The notes: generated by a model not told the origin, from the sequence alone. Shown: positions 38,997 through 48,144, counted from the stretch's first letter. The stretch is DNA of 64,000 nucleotides from Haloferula rosea (GCF_016595525.1 NZ_JAENII010000010.1:62001-126000), one strand, 5' to 3'. Translations and numbers: made by a program.

Positions 38997-40286
38997 TCAC
39001 CCGACAAGATCCCCGATCGAACCGAAGTCGGGAGTGAACAGCCGTTTGTAGAAACGGGCTGCATAACCGTCGCTCATCCCCGCGAGGAAATCACAAATCA
39101 ACCTCGCACGCCCGGCGGCCGAATCCTCGGCCTCGATCTCGGCAGCATCCTGCTCAGGCAACAACTGGAAGTCCTGCCCGTCAATCCGTTCCTGCCGGAC
39201 ATAGCGCTTCTCGAGCACGTCCCAGAGCCCCCGCAGCAGGTGGCTCCCCTTGTGCTCGAGTTGCTTGAGCTGGGGAGAAAGGAACACCACTTCGAAGGCC
39301 AGCTTCTTGAATACCTCGGACTCCGCCTTCAGGTCCGGGTCGATGACGAGCCGGTAGCGGTAGCGATTCGTCGTGCCACTGAGGAAATTCACATCCTCCT
39401 GCAGACTTGCCGCACGGATGTATCCCCCGATCCGACTGCCCACGAACGGATCGACAGTGCCTTGCCGGATCGCCTTCATCAGGTCGCCCAGCGGTGTTCC
39501 CTCACCGCACGGGACCCCCTCACGTTCCGCCCAGCTTTCAATCCGGTGGATGCCGAGGAACCCGGCGTGAACGCTGTCTGATAGATCATTCAACGAATAG
39601 GCGGTGTCGTCGGCCCAGTCCATGATCTGACACTCGATCGACTTGCACGCGTCGCGCTCGTCACCCGGAGTCGCCTCCACCGGGAAATCCATGCCTCCCA
39701 AGGCCCAGTCGAGCTCCCGTTGCTGATAGTCGTAGAGGAAATGGTTCTTCGGTGCCTCACCCTTCAAGCCCTTGAGCTCGCCCCACAAGGTCTTGTATTT
39801 CAGCACCGAATCGAGAAAAGCCCGTGAGGGGTCCATCCCCTTCCGCTTCGCGGAAAAGATCCGCTCATTGAGCAACCGCAGCGTCTGGGCATTGCCTTCA
39901 AACCCACCCCAGTCGCCCATCAGGTGATTCAGCGTGCGCTCACCCGCATGACCGAATGGCGGATGCCCGAGATCGTGGGACAAACACGCCGCTTCAACGA
40001 GATCCGGATCGATGAAGAAGTCGTCGGATAGCGGCTCCTCCTGCGACTGAAGCCAGTGGCAGATCGACCTTCCGATCTGCGCCACTTCCAGGGAATGGGT
40101 GAGGCGTGTCCGATAGAAATCGTACTCACCACTCCAGAACACCTGCGTCTTGTTCTGCAACCTGCGGAACGCCGGCGTGTGCAGCACCCGGTCCCGGTCC
40201 ACCTGAAACGGAGTCCGGAAGTCCTCCCCTCCCTGCCTTCCGGATGGTCGTTCGGTGTCGAAGGCCCCGTAGAAGCGATTGCGCAT
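38997..40286 (-). CDS. dgt: dGTPase-like HD-domain triphosphohydrolase
   Basis: 429 residues. The HD motif set is clear: LTHSLEVAQIG (His64) and CLSHDLGHPPFGHAGE (His104-Asp105, then His107 and His113), with QIMDWADDTAYSLNDL carrying the second Asp. The N-terminal RTPFQVDRDRVLHTPAFRRLQ-type sequence is that of deoxyguanosinetriphosphate triphosphohydrolase-like proteins. It converts dNTPs to deoxynucleosides plus triphosphate, limiting nucleotide pools. Shorter than E. coli Dgt (505), closer to the broad-substrate bacterial branch. Cytoplasmic. Confidence 0.92.
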   Translation of the reverse strand: MRNRFYGAFDTERPSGRQGGEDFRTPFQVDRDRVLHTPAFRRLQNKTQVFWSGEYDFYRTRLTHSLEVAQIGRSICHWLQSQEEPLSDDFFIDPDLVEAACLSHDLGHPPFGHAGERTLNHLMGDWGGFEGNAQTLRLLNERIFSAKRKGMDPSRAFLDSVLKYKTLWGELKGLKGEAPKNHFLYDYQQRELDWALGGMDFPVEATPGDERDACKSIECQIMDWADDTAYSLNDLSDSVHAGFLGIHRIESWAEREGVPCGEGTPLGDLMKAIRQGTVDPFVGSRIGGYIRAASLQEDVNFLSGTTNRYRYRLVIDPDLKAESEVFKKLAFEVVFLSPQLKQLEHKGSHLLRGLWDVLEKRYVRQERIDGQDFQLLPEQDAAEIEAEDSAAGRARLICDFLAGMSDGYAARFYKRLFTPDFGSIGDLVG

Positions 40287-40320
40287 GGCCCATCACTAGC
40301 GCCAACCCATGAATCACCGC

Positions 40321-40356
40321 AAAAGAAAACACCGACCCCCATCAGGGAGGCCGGTG
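40321..40356 (-). terminator. Intrinsic terminator after the 40400-41122 gene
   Basis: On the minus strand a hairpin with arms CACCG (40330-40334) and CGGTG (40352-40356), plus inner CC/GG and CCC/GGG pairs, is followed by a T-rich run (complement of 40321-40329). It lies between the stop of the small membrane protein and the dgt start, so it should separate the two transcripts. Confidence 0.65.
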
Positions 40357-40399
40357 ATTCCAACGATTGCGCCTGGAAGGACTTGGGGTCGGGAGAAAA

Positions 40400-41122
40400 T
40401 CACTGGGTCGAGCTTTCCTCGCTCTCAATGCCGGTCACGTCCGCCACTTTCTTGGCCAGCAGACCCATCTTGTTGAGGTTCGCCTTCCGCGTCTGGAAAC
40501 TGTCGGCTTCCTCACCCATGAATTGCTGCATCTCGGCGGTCATCTCAAGGTCATCGGCCTCGGTAACACTATTTGGATCCACACCGAGCATCGCCGTGGC
40601 GTTGTTGATGTGGTCGCCGTGGACCGCCACGTTCTCGAGTGCCTTGTCAAAGCTCTCCTTGGTGCTGCCGATCGACTTCACATCGTCGACACCTTCGCCC
40701 AGACGCTGGACGAACACTTCAAATTTGCCACGCAGGGTCGGATTCACCGCCACCGCCGTCACCGGAGTCACTACGGCCAGAAGAAGCATCACATTTGCGA
40801 CCATCTTCACCCGCCCGCTGCGCTTCTTGAGCTTCTGCTCCCGCTCCTCGAGCATGGCTGCCAGTTCAGTATCCTGCTCGGTGTGTTGCTGTGGCACCAC
40901 CGGCTCAGGAGCCTTTTCCTCGACCGCGGGCTCCACCTCCTCCTTCACCGCCGTGAACGGTGCCGCTTCCACCTTCAGACGGGAAGCGGACTGAGCCACG
41001 GGTTGTGACGCCGGGGTTTCCAACACTTTCTCGGTCACCGTGATATCCGGCTTCTTGAGGGCTTCATCGCACAGTGCTTTGATGCGATCCGATGCTGTCA
41101 CGAAGTTAGTTGAGGAGGACAT
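40400..41122 (-). CDS. Uncharacterised single-pass membrane protein
   Basis: 240 residues from ATG 41122; a GTG 12 codons upstream is possible. No family recognised. The N-terminal half (1-100) is polar and Glu/Pro/Val-rich, probably disordered, and ends in a charged helix with KLKKRSGR. A hydrophobic segment lies at about 104-125. The C-terminal part is helical, with heptad-like stretches and several Asp/Glu, and ends ESEESSTQ. With the basic patch before the helix, the N-terminus is likely cytoplasmic and the C-terminus periplasmic. It is divergent from the antiporter gene and terminated by the hairpin at 40321-40356. Confidence 0.65.
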   Translation of the reverse strand: MSSSTNFVTASDRIKALCDEALKKPDITVTEKVLETPASQPVAQSASRLKVEAAPFTAVKEEVEPAVEEKAPEPVVPQQHTEQDTELAAMLEEREQKLKKRSGRVKMVANVMLLLAVVTPVTAVAVNPTLRGKFEVFVQRLGEGVDDVKSIGSTKESFDKALENVAVHGDHINNATAMLGVDPNSVTEADDLEMTAEMQQFMGEEADSFQTRKANLNKMGLLAKKVADVTGIESEESSTQ

Positions 41123-41256
41123 GACAATTTGGATATCCTGATATTTCGGTTTCGACACTTCCGCAATCGCGTAGGCCCCGCGTTTTCTTGGTTTGAGCCA
41201 AGCTTTCGTTGAATTCCAGTAGCCGAATGGCCGGATCTGCGCTCGTATTCCACCGC

Positions 41257-43170
41257 ATGCCGGACCTCCTCATTCTCGCCAGTGCCAACGCCATGTCGCC
41301 TCTGGTCTACCTCACCCTCGTGCTCACCCTGGGGGTCATCGCCCAGTGGCTCGCCTGGCGCTTCAAGATGCCCTCCATCCTGCTTCTTCTCGCCTTCGGG
41401 TTCGGACTGGGCCACTGGACGGGCGTCCGCATCGACGACTACCTGGCAGCGGGCGAAGGACACTCCAGCCCGCTGCTCTCCGCCGTCGGCCTCTTCGTTG
41501 CCATCATCCTGTTCGAAGGCGGCCTCACGCTGAAATTTCGTGAACTCAGGGTTTCCGGGCTCCCCGTGCTCCGACTCTGCACGGTCGCCGTCCTGCTTTC
41601 GTTCGGACTCACCACCGTCTTCATGTGGAAGGCGCTCGGCTATGACCTGCGACTCTCCGCCCTGGTCGGCGCCATTCTGACCGTCACCGGGCCGACCGTG
41701 ATCGCGCCGCTGCTCCGGCATGTGAATCCCACCCGGAAGATTGCCTCCATCATCAAATGGGAAGGCATCGTCGTCGACCCGATCGGAGCCATTCTCGCCG
41801 TGCTTGTGTTCAAGGCCGCCCTTGCCTCCGATGCCGATGCCGCATGGACGGTCGCCGGCATCGCCATCGCCAAGGTCCTCGCCGTCGGTGTGGTCGGCGG
41901 ATTTGCTCTCGGAAAGATCATCGAGGTCCTGCTGCGTCGCCACTGGATTCCCGATTACCTGCAACCGGTCTTCCTCCTCGCCGTGGTCGCCGCCGCCTTC
42001 ACCCTGTCCAATTGCATCGAGAAGGAAGCCGGGCTGGTGACCGTGACCGTCCTCGGAATCGCCCTTGCCAACCAGCGTTCGGTTTCCGTGCGACACATCC
42101 TCGAATTCAAGGAAAACCTCCGCACCCTGATCATCTCCTCCCTGTTCATCGTGCTGTCCGGACGCCTCACCCTCGATGACCTCTCCGGCGTCCTCGTGAA
42201 CGGCACCATCCTCCTTGCCTTCATCATCCTCGTTGCCCGGCCCCTGTCCGTCTACGGTTCGCTGATGTTCTCGGACCGCACCAGCGGCGCGGAGCGCACC
42301 TTCCTCGCCTTCCTCGCCCCGCGTGGAATCGTGGCTGCAGCGGTCGCGTCCATCTTCGCCCTGGAATTCGAGACCGCGGCGGTCACCGGACAGCACTTCG
42401 GCGATCAGGCCGAGGTCATCGCACAACAAGCCACCGAACTCAGCGCTCTCATCTTCCTCATCATCATCGGCACGGTCGCCATCTACGGCCTCGGAGCCGC
42501 CCCGCTCGCCCGCCGTCTCGGCCTCTCTTCCCGGAACCCGACCGGCATTCTCTTCGCTGGTGCCGATCCATGGGCCCGCCTGGCGGCAAAGGCGCTTCAG
42601 GACGACGGTCATCAGGTCATGCTGCTCGATACGAACTACGCCAACATCTCGGCCGCCAAACTGCTCGGCCTCGAGGCCCATCGCGCGAACATCCTGTCCG
42701 AGTTCGCCGAGGAGGAACTCGATTTCAACGGGCTGGGGTCCCTCGTCGCCGGCACCCCGAACGACGAAGTCAACTCGCTCGCCACCCAGCGCTTCATCCA
42801 CCAGTTCGGGCGGGCCGGTGTCTGGCAGATCGCCCCCGCCGACCTCGATTCCCATGAGCACACCTCGGCGGCTTCGGACGTGCGTTCGCAGATTTGCTTC
42901 ACCGGAGCCCCCGGTCACCCGGCCCTGCAGGACCTCGCAGCCGGCGATTCGGTGGTGAAAAAGACCCAGATCACCGAGGTCTTCACCTTCGAGAACTTCG
43001 TCGAAACCTACCGCGAAAGCTCATGGATCATCCTCTTCCTTTCCAGCTCCGGCCGTGGGCTGCGCCCGGCACCCGCTGACCTCGAAACAGTGCCCGCGGG
43101 GACCACCCTCTACTACCTGATCGACGCCGAGCCCCTACCCGTTGAAACACCCGGCTCTCCCACGGAGTAG
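41257..43170 (+). CDS. Cation:proton antiporter (CPA1/NhaP-type) with C-terminal TrkA-N-like domain
   Basis: 637 residues from ATG 41257; ATG 41293 is also possible. Twelve or so membrane helices (about 13-400) carry CPA features: FEGGLTLKF (near 88), GAILTVTGPTVIAPLLRH, and KWEGIVVDPIGAILAV with the acidic pair expected for ion binding. A soluble C-terminal region with a Rossmann-like TrkA-N segment (GILFAGADPWARLAAKAL, then VMLLDTN) senses nucleotide in related proteins. The usual GxGxxG is altered here to AGADPW. Exchanges Na+ or K+ for H+ across the inner membrane. It ends 7 bases before the DUF4407 gene, so the two form an operon. Confidence 0.88.
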   Translation: MPDLLILASANAMSPLVYLTLVLTLGVIAQWLAWRFKMPSILLLLAFGFGLGHWTGVRIDDYLAAGEGHSSPLLSAVGLFVAIILFEGGLTLKFRELRVSGLPVLRLCTVAVLLSFGLTTVFMWKALGYDLRLSALVGAILTVTGPTVIAPLLRHVNPTRKIASIIKWEGIVVDPIGAILAVLVFKAALASDADAAWTVAGIAIAKVLAVGVVGGFALGKIIEVLLRRHWIPDYLQPVFLLAVVAAAFTLSNCIEKEAGLVTVTVLGIALANQRSVSVRHILEFKENLRTLIISSLFIVLSGRLTLDDLSGVLVNGTILLAFIILVARPLSVYGSLMFSDRTSGAERTFLAFLAPRGIVAAAVASIFALEFETAAVTGQHFGDQAEVIAQQATELSALIFLIIIGTVAIYGLGAAPLARRLGLSSRNPTGILFAGADPWARLAAKALQDDGHQVMLLDTNYANISAAKLLGLEAHRANILSEFAEEELDFNGLGSLVAGTPNDEVNSLATQRFIHQFGRAGVWQIAPADLDSHEHTSAASDVRSQICFTGAPGHPALQDLAAGDSVVKKTQITEVFTFENFVETYRESSWIILFLSSSGRGLRPAPADLETVPAGTTLYYLIDAEPLPVETPGSPTE

Positions 43171-43177
43171 TCCCCCC

Positions 43178-44869
43178 ATGCTTCAGTCGATCAAACGCGG
43201 CTTCTTCTGGCTTTCCGGCGCCGGTACGGAAACCCTCGAGCAATGCCCGAACTGGGAACAGCGGAAGTATGTCGCCTTTGGCGCCACCGTGCTCGTCCCC
43301 TGCATCTTCGCGTTCATCGCCTGTGCCTACGCTCTGTCGACCCTGACCGACAAGAACCAGTTCATCTTCCCCATCGCGGCGGTCTGGGCCTTCATCATCC
43401 TCACCATCGACCGCGCCCTGCTCGCCGGCTACCGGCCCTTCCTCTCCTGGTGGCGGAAGCTCTCGCAGTTCGCCCTGCGACTTCTGGTCGCCGTCCTGAT
43501 GGGCCTGACCATCGCCCACCCCCTCGTCCTGCTGCTCTTCCGCGACACCGTCAGTTCGGTCATCGAAGAAGAACGGGCCGCGGAAATCGAGGTAGTCCGC
43601 AGTGATTTTTCCAACTCCAAGGCCAAAGTCCGCTCGCAGATCGATGGGCTCGAGGCGGAAATCGCGAATCAGCGCGAGAAATGGACCGAGACCTTCCAAG
43701 CGAGGTTCATCATCCAGGATCGCGAGGATGCCGATGCCGCCCTGCCCGGACTGACCGCCGAACAGCAGCAGGAACTCGATGCGTCCATCGCCGAGGCCAC
43801 CAAACCCTACACCGACCGCCTGAAAGTCGTTCAGGAACAGAGCGACGAGCTCACCCCCACCTACGCGAAACTCCAGACCGAGTTGGGATTCTGGCAGACC
43901 GAGTATGAGCGGGAACTCAACGGCCAGCGCTCCGGACTCGTCGGAGAAGGGCCGCGCGCACGGTCGATCAAAGCCGATCAGCTGGAACCCCGCCGCACGG
44001 AGTCGCAACGCATCGGCGCCCTGCTCGAGCACCTCAGCGCGGAGAAAGCCACCCTCCAGACCCAGATCCGCGAGGCCGAAAAGAACTCCATCGCCGCCTT
44101 CGATGCCCGATTGGCCCAGATCGAAGCCGCCAATCAAGCCGAAGCGGAACGAGTGGCCACCCTCAAGCGTCAGGTCGAGGAAGACCAGGCCCAGGCCTTC
44201 GTCACCCAACAGAACGCCCTGCGGGAAACCATCAAGCAGCAGATCGACTCGCTGCTGGCGGAGCTGGAATCCACCCAGACCGAGCTCGCCGCCGTCGGCA
44301 CCGAGGAACGCACCCGGATCACCCAGCTTCAGAACGAACCGCGGCGCGATGTGCTCACCCAGACACTTGCCCTCCACAAGCTTTTCGAGAACGGCGCTGA
44401 AGGAGGCAAATTCGCCTACTACACCTACATCATTTTGACGGCGCTCTTCATGCTCGTCGATACCATCCCGCTGGTCGTGAAGTTCTTCACCAAACCCGGC
44501 CCGTACGATCGCCTGCTCGACCGCGACGAGGTCTCGTTTGAAACCGAGCACGCTGCCTTCAACGAGAGCCGCCAGCGCTACATGGACCGACTCGCCGGCG
44601 GCAACCTGATCGCGGTGACCCGCAACAAACAGCTCGAGCACGCCCTGGTCGACGGTGTCGAACACTCCCGCGCAGCCCGCGAGTTCCTCGATTCACTCAT
44701 TGCCATGGAGCGCTCGTTTGCCGAACAACTGCGGATCGAGCAGGAAGCCAGCGTGAACGCCGGCCCCGAAAAGGCCGCCGCCCTGGAGGCCATGAAGCAA
44801 CGCTTCTACGAAGATCTCCACCGCCGTATGGAGGTGTTCTTCTCCAACCGGCAGACGACCACCGGTTAG
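43178..44869 (+). CDS. DUF4407 membrane protein with long coiled coil
   Basis: 563 residues from ATG 43178. N-terminal membrane segments (about 30-50, 62-80, 97-118) include the family-typical WLSGAG ... CPxxExxKY-like start and FAxWAFIILTIDRAL. A long soluble region (about 125-425) is predicted coiled coil, rich in Glu, Gln, Lys and Ala. A further hydrophobic segment lies near 435-455 (YYTYIILTALFMLVDTIPL), followed by a helical tail. The function of DUF4407 is unknown. Co-transcription with an antiporter hints at a role in ion homeostasis or envelope organisation, but this is inference. Confidence 0.82.
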   Translation: MLQSIKRGFFWLSGAGTETLEQCPNWEQRKYVAFGATVLVPCIFAFIACAYALSTLTDKNQFIFPIAAVWAFIILTIDRALLAGYRPFLSWWRKLSQFALRLLVAVLMGLTIAHPLVLLLFRDTVSSVIEEERAAEIEVVRSDFSNSKAKVRSQIDGLEAEIANQREKWTETFQARFIIQDREDADAALPGLTAEQQQELDASIAEATKPYTDRLKVVQEQSDELTPTYAKLQTELGFWQTEYERELNGQRSGLVGEGPRARSIKADQLEPRRTESQRIGALLEHLSAEKATLQTQIREAEKNSIAAFDARLAQIEAANQAEAERVATLKRQVEEDQAQAFVTQQNALRETIKQQIDSLLAELESTQTELAAVGTEERTRITQLQNEPRRDVLTQTLALHKLFENGAEGGKFAYYTYIILTALFMLVDTIPLVVKFFTKPGPYDRLLDRDEVSFETEHAAFNESRQRYMDRLAGGNLIAVTRNKQLEHALVDGVEHSRAAREFLDSLIAMERSFAEQLRIEQEASVNAGPEKAAALEAMKQRFYEDLHRRMEVFFSNRQTTTG

Positions 44870-44960
44870 GTGGCCGGCCGGGTTTCAGAAAGGAAGCCGA
44901 GGCGGCTCCCGCCCACATTCCCTTTGCGTCGCTGCCGACTTGGCGGTTCACTCCCCGCCC

Positions 44961-45716
44961 ATGGGATCCGCCTACGACTCACTTGAAGCCGAGCTTCACG
45001 ACGCCTTCTGGGATGCCGAAGACAGCCCGGAGCTCGACTGGCTGGACGCCCTGCTGAAGCAGCACCCCGGCCCGGCCCTGGAAGTCGGTAGCGGCTCCGG
45101 CCGATTACTCCTCCCTCTCCTCGCGAAAGGCCACAAGATCGAGGGTCTCGAGCCGTCCCCGGCCATGCTGGATCTCTGTCGGGAAAGCGCCGCCCGGCAG
45201 AAGCTCACGCCTGTTCTCCACGAAGGAACGATGGGCGATTTCAAAACCACCACGCGCTACCGCTCCATCCTGATCCCCGCCTTCACCCTCCAGCTCTCCG
45301 ACGACCCCGGGGCCGACCTCGAAGTCCTGCGGAAGCATCTAACCGGCGATGGCATCCTCTATCTCACCACCTTCATTCCCTACGCCGAGATCGATGGCGA
45401 GCTGCCCGAGAACGAATGGTATCCCGATCACGAACTGGAGCTGCCCGATGGCGGCAAGGCCCATCTGAAGACCCGCCACACCATCGACCGCGAGGCCCAG
45501 ACGCTGCACCGTGAGCACCACTACGAACTCACGGGCCCCAACGGGTCACGGGAACATCACTCCACCCAGACCGTCCGTTGGTTCACCGCCTTCCAGCTCC
45601 ACAAGCTGCTGACCGACCACGGCTTCGAACCCGAACGGGGCATCGGCGATTTCGATGAGAACGAACCGATCTCGGAGGACAGCCAGATCCTCACCGTCGT
45701 CGCACGGAAGGCCTGA
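44961..45716 (+). CDS. Class I SAM-dependent methyltransferase
   Basis: 251 residues from ATG 44961; a TTG seven codons earlier is the alternative. The Rossmann motif I is ALEVGSGSGRLLLPLL (about 39-54), followed by LEPSPAML for motif II and an acidic loop. The topology fits methyltransferase domain families that act on small molecules or proteins. Substrate unknown. Cytoplasmic. Followed after 12 bases by a small membrane protein gene. Confidence 0.85.
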   Translation: MGSAYDSLEAELHDAFWDAEDSPELDWLDALLKQHPGPALEVGSGSGRLLLPLLAKGHKIEGLEPSPAMLDLCRESAARQKLTPVLHEGTMGDFKTTTRYRSILIPAFTLQLSDDPGADLEVLRKHLTGDGILYLTTFIPYAEIDGELPENEWYPDHELELPDGGKAHLKTRHTIDREAQTLHREHHYELTGPNGSREHHSTQTVRWFTAFQLHKLLTDHGFEPERGIGDFDENEPISEDSQILTVVARKA

Positions 45717-45728
45717 CCCCGACATCCC

Positions 45729-46136
45729 ATGATCGACCCGCTCCTCGTCGTCGGCATCCTTGTCGGGCTGGTGGTGCTATGCGTCGCCGTCGAACTCATC
45801 CTCATCTTTGGACACGGCCTGTCCTTTTTTTCCAGCAGCTACCGTTGGTGGCGCGCAAGGCGGGAAGGAACCACCGTGATCGAAATCACCCACATGCTGC
45901 AATGCCATCTCCTGTCAGGCACCCTGAACGTGGGAACCGAACTGGTGGTGGGCGCCAACCACGAATGGGATGGCGACACCCTGAAGCGCCTTGGAGTTTC
46001 CGGGGTTCCGTTTCCGGAAGGGTGCATTCTAACCGTCGTTCGAATCCACTCCGACGGAATCGAGGTCAGACCCGCGACTCACTCCTCCTCGTCGGCGCCC
46101 TCGACCACCGCCGCCGGCTCAAGCCGCAGGAAGTGA
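45729..46136 (+). CDS. Small membrane-anchored protein of unknown function
   Basis: 135 residues. An N-terminal hydrophobic helix (about 4-27) is followed by a basic segment (YRWWRARREG) and a compact domain of about 85 residues with EITHMLQCHLLSGTLNVGTELVVGAN. It ends in a Ser/Thr-rich tail. No family recognised. The last 58 bases overlap tail-to-tail with the CorC/HlyC gene on the other strand. The tail composition suggests the overlap arose by stop-codon read-through or extension. Likely cotranscribed with the methyltransferase gene. Confidence 0.6.
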   Translation: MIDPLLVVGILVGLVVLCVAVELILIFGHGLSFFSSSYRWWRARREGTTVIEITHMLQCHLLSGTLNVGTELVVGANHEWDGDTLKRLGVSGVPFPEGCILTVVRIHSDGIEVRPATHSSSSAPSTTAAGSSRRK

Positions 46137-47509
46137 ACCTGACCCACACGGCGTCCGTCGGTGCCGGTCACCTTGGCTTCCCAGCCTTGGATCTCGACGA
46201 CTTCACCCGCTTCGGGGAAACGGCCGAGCTGCTGGGTGATGTAGCCACCCACCGTGGTCACTTCACCACTTTCCAGATCGAGGGACTCCTCAATATCGGA
46301 CAGGTCGTTCAGCGTGAGTGTGCCGTCGACGACAAACTCCCGGTCGCTGACACGCACAAACTCGGGACGCTCGTTGTCGAACTCGTCCTGAATGTCACCG
46401 ACGATCTCCTCGATCACATTGTCGAGGAAGACGATGCCGACCGGAGTGCCGAATTCATCGACCGCCAGCGCAAGGTGGGCCCGTTCCTTGAGGAAGAACT
46501 TGAGCAGTGAATCGAGTGGCATGGTGTCGGGCACCATCTTCAGCTCGCGCTTGATCCGCATCAGGTCGGGATCCGATTCTCCGACCAGACGCAGCACGTC
46601 CTTGATGTGAATCAGGCCGATGTGGTTGTCGAGGTGTCCACCTTTGACCAGCGGGAACCGGGTGTGCTTGGTCCGCAGTGCGAGCTCGAGCTGTTTCTCG
46701 AAATCATCGTCGGCATCCAGCACGATCACATCCTGCCGCGGCGTCATGACGTCGCGCACCTTCAGGTCGTTGAGCTCAAGTGCATTGACCGCGATCTCGC
46801 GCTCCATGTCGGTCACTTCCATCGCGGCCCCGCTTTGAGCCACCAGCAGCGCCAGTTCATCGGATGAGTGGACATGGTCGCCCTCCGATATGGGATCGAT
46901 CCCGAAGAGCTTCTTGAGGAGCAGGTTCGCCGTGCTGTTGAGAATCCGGATCGCCCAGTTGAAGAAGGTGTAGAAGGCCACCAGCGGCTTCGCGATCTTC
47001 AAGGTCGTCTCCACCGGCATGCGGATAGCCATCGACTTCGGCATCAACTCACCGACGACCACATGGAGGAAGGTGAAGGAAATGATCGCGATGAAGAACG
47101 AGATGTAGCGGATCGGCTGAAGCACGATGAAGCCGAGCTCCACCGTCTGGGGCGTCCCAAGGTCCTTCAGGATCGGGGCGATCAGAGCGAACACGAAAGG
47201 TTCACCGAGGAAACCGAGCGCGAGGGAAGCGATCGTGATCCCCAGCTGATTGGCCGAAAGGTAGCCATCCAGGTGAGCCACCACGTGCTGCGCCTGCTTG
47301 GCCCTCCCGGGTTCCTCCCTCTCGATGGTTTCGAGCTGGCTCGGCCGCACCTTCACGATCGCGAACTCCGAGGCCACGAAGAAGGCATTCAGCAGCAGGA
47401 AGAAAAGGATCCCGGCAAGGTAAAGGATCGACTTCCCCAGCGAGGGAAGATGATCGGGAATCTCGCCATTGGACAAAGCGAGCAGCATGCCGTCGTGAAA
47501 CACGTTCAT
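46079..47509 (-). CDS. CNNM/HlyC/CorC-family transporter (DUF21, CBS pair, CorC_HlyC domain)
   Basis: 476 residues. A membrane DUF21 domain (about 25-205) contains NAFFVASEFAIVKVR and GYLSANQLGITIASLALGFLGEP. A CBS pair (about 255-380) includes VRDVMTPRQDV. The C-terminal CorC_HlyC domain (about 390-470) has VDGTLTLNDL and TVGGYITQQLGRFPEAGE. The family exports or regulates Mg2+ and possibly Na+. The old name hemolysin C is misleading. The upstream FmdB-like gene is 7 bases away on the same strand. Confidence 0.92.
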   Translation of the reverse strand: MNVFHDGMLLALSNGEIPDHLPSLGKSILYLAGILFFLLLNAFFVASEFAIVKVRPSQLETIEREEPGRAKQAQHVVAHLDGYLSANQLGITIASLALGFLGEPFVFALIAPILKDLGTPQTVELGFIVLQPIRYISFFIAIISFTFLHVVVGELMPKSMAIRMPVETTLKIAKPLVAFYTFFNWAIRILNSTANLLLKKLFGIDPISEGDHVHSSDELALLVAQSGAAMEVTDMEREIAVNALELNDLKVRDVMTPRQDVIVLDADDDFEKQLELALRTKHTRFPLVKGGHLDNHIGLIHIKDVLRLVGESDPDLMRIKRELKMVPDTMPLDSLLKFFLKERAHLALAVDEFGTPVGIVFLDNVIEEIVGDIQDEFDNERPEFVRVSDREFVVDGTLTLNDLSDIEESLDLESGEVTTVGGYITQQLGRFPEAGEVVEIQGWEAKVTGTDGRRVGQVHFLRLEPAAVVEGADEEE

Positions 47510-47516
47510 TGCAGCA

Positions 47517-47777
47517 TCACAGCTTTTCGTAGGTGCCCTGGTCGCGCTTCTCGAGCACGGTGAAGCCCGCCTTCTTGGCGTCGCTCACAGACAAGGGTTT
47601 CGCCACCTTCGGCGTATTGACACGCGAGATGACCTTGCGCACCGGATTCCTGCAAAGCAGGCACTTCTCAAGCGGAGCCCGGTCCACCGGACGTCTCAAC
47701 TCAAATCCACGACGACAAACGCGACAAGATCGCTCGGGATCGTCGGGGTTCTCGGAACAGTATTCGTAGATCGGCAT
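47517..47777 (-). CDS. FmdB-family putative zinc-ribbon protein
   Basis: 86 residues starting MPIYEY, the family hallmark. Two Cys pairs, CRVC (18-21) and CLLC (39-42), can bind one Zn. A lone Cys7 is extra. The remainder is a short basic tail. FmdB-type proteins are small putative regulators with unclear function. Positioned between rpsN and the CorC gene on the same strand. Short gaps (64 and 7 bases) allow one transcript, although hairpins lie between rpsN and this gene. Confidence 0.85.
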   Translation of the reverse strand: MPIYEYCSENPDDPERSCRVCRRGFELRRPVDRAPLEKCLLCRNPVRKVISRVNTPKVAKPLSVSDAKKAGFTVLEKRDQGTYEKL

Positions 47778-47786
47778 GGTGCGACA

Positions 47787-47845
47787 GGGAACGAGAGGTT
47801 TCCGTTCCCCGTCAGGGAGTGTAATCGGCGAATCGCCGAAATTAC
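47787..47845 (-). terminator. Two hairpins between rpsN and the FmdB-like gene
   Basis: GGGAACG (47787-47793) pairs with CGTTCCC (47803-47809). A second palindrome centred on CGGCGAATCGCCG (47826-47838), extended by GTAAT/ATTAC, covers the rpsN stop codon. Neither has a T-run, so Rho-independent termination is not certain. They could act as attenuators or protect the mRNA end. Confidence 0.3.
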
Positions 47846-48111
47846 CAGCTCGACTTCGTCACGCCGGGGATCATCCCGTGCGAAGCCAGCTCACGGAAAC
47901 TAATCCGGGAAAGGCGGAAGCGACGAAGGAAGGCACGACGACGACCGGAGTATTCGCACCGGTTGACGAGGCGAGTCGGGCTCGCGTCACGTGGCAACAT
48001 CGTCAGGCCGATATAATCCTTCTCTGCCTTCAATTTGTGACGAAGGTCAGAGTACTTGGCGACGGTGCGCTTTTTACGTTCGTTGCGTGCGATCCAGCTT
48101 GCTTTAGCCAT
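47842..48111 (-). CDS. rpsN: 30S ribosomal protein S14
   Basis: 89 residues from ATG 48111 ([15 protein letters not shown]). The in-frame extension upstream is not used. The conserved core [21 protein letters not shown] and the C-terminal [15 protein letters not shown] identify S14. It is the zinc-free (C-) form, since the CxxC pairs are missing. The usual GRPRG is GRRRA here. S14 assembles late in the 30S head. The gene stands alone, outside a ribosomal operon in this window, next to an FmdB-like gene. Confidence 0.96.
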   Translation of the reverse strand: MAKASWIARNERKKRTVAKYSDLRHKLKAEKDYIGLTMLPRDASPTRLVNRCEYSGRRRAFLRRFRLSRISFRELASHGMIPGVTKSSW

Positions 48112-48121
48112 AATTCGGGGC

Positions 48122-48144
48122 GCGGTGGATACCCCATCCACCGC
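48122..48144 (-). promoter_or_regulatory. Perfect 9-bp palindrome just upstream of rpsN
   Basis: Arms GCGGTGGAT (48122-48130) and ATCCACCGC (48136-48144) with a 5-base loop, ending 10 bases before the rpsN ATG. As RNA it would be a stable leader hairpin next to the ribosome site. As DNA it would overlap a weak -10 if TTGACT (complement of 48153-48158) is a -35 box, and could then be an operator. Which applies depends on the transcription start. Confidence 0.4.

Noticed and set aside
41098-42918. 606-residue open frame on the minus strand
   Set aside because: Shadow of the antiporter gene. Its translation is rich in Gly, Asp, Glu and His without any domain, while the plus strand gives a clear membrane transporter.
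43028-44665. 545-residue open frame on the minus strand
   Set aside because: Antisense of the DUF4407 gene, with biased Gly/Leu/Val/Asp composition and no motifs.
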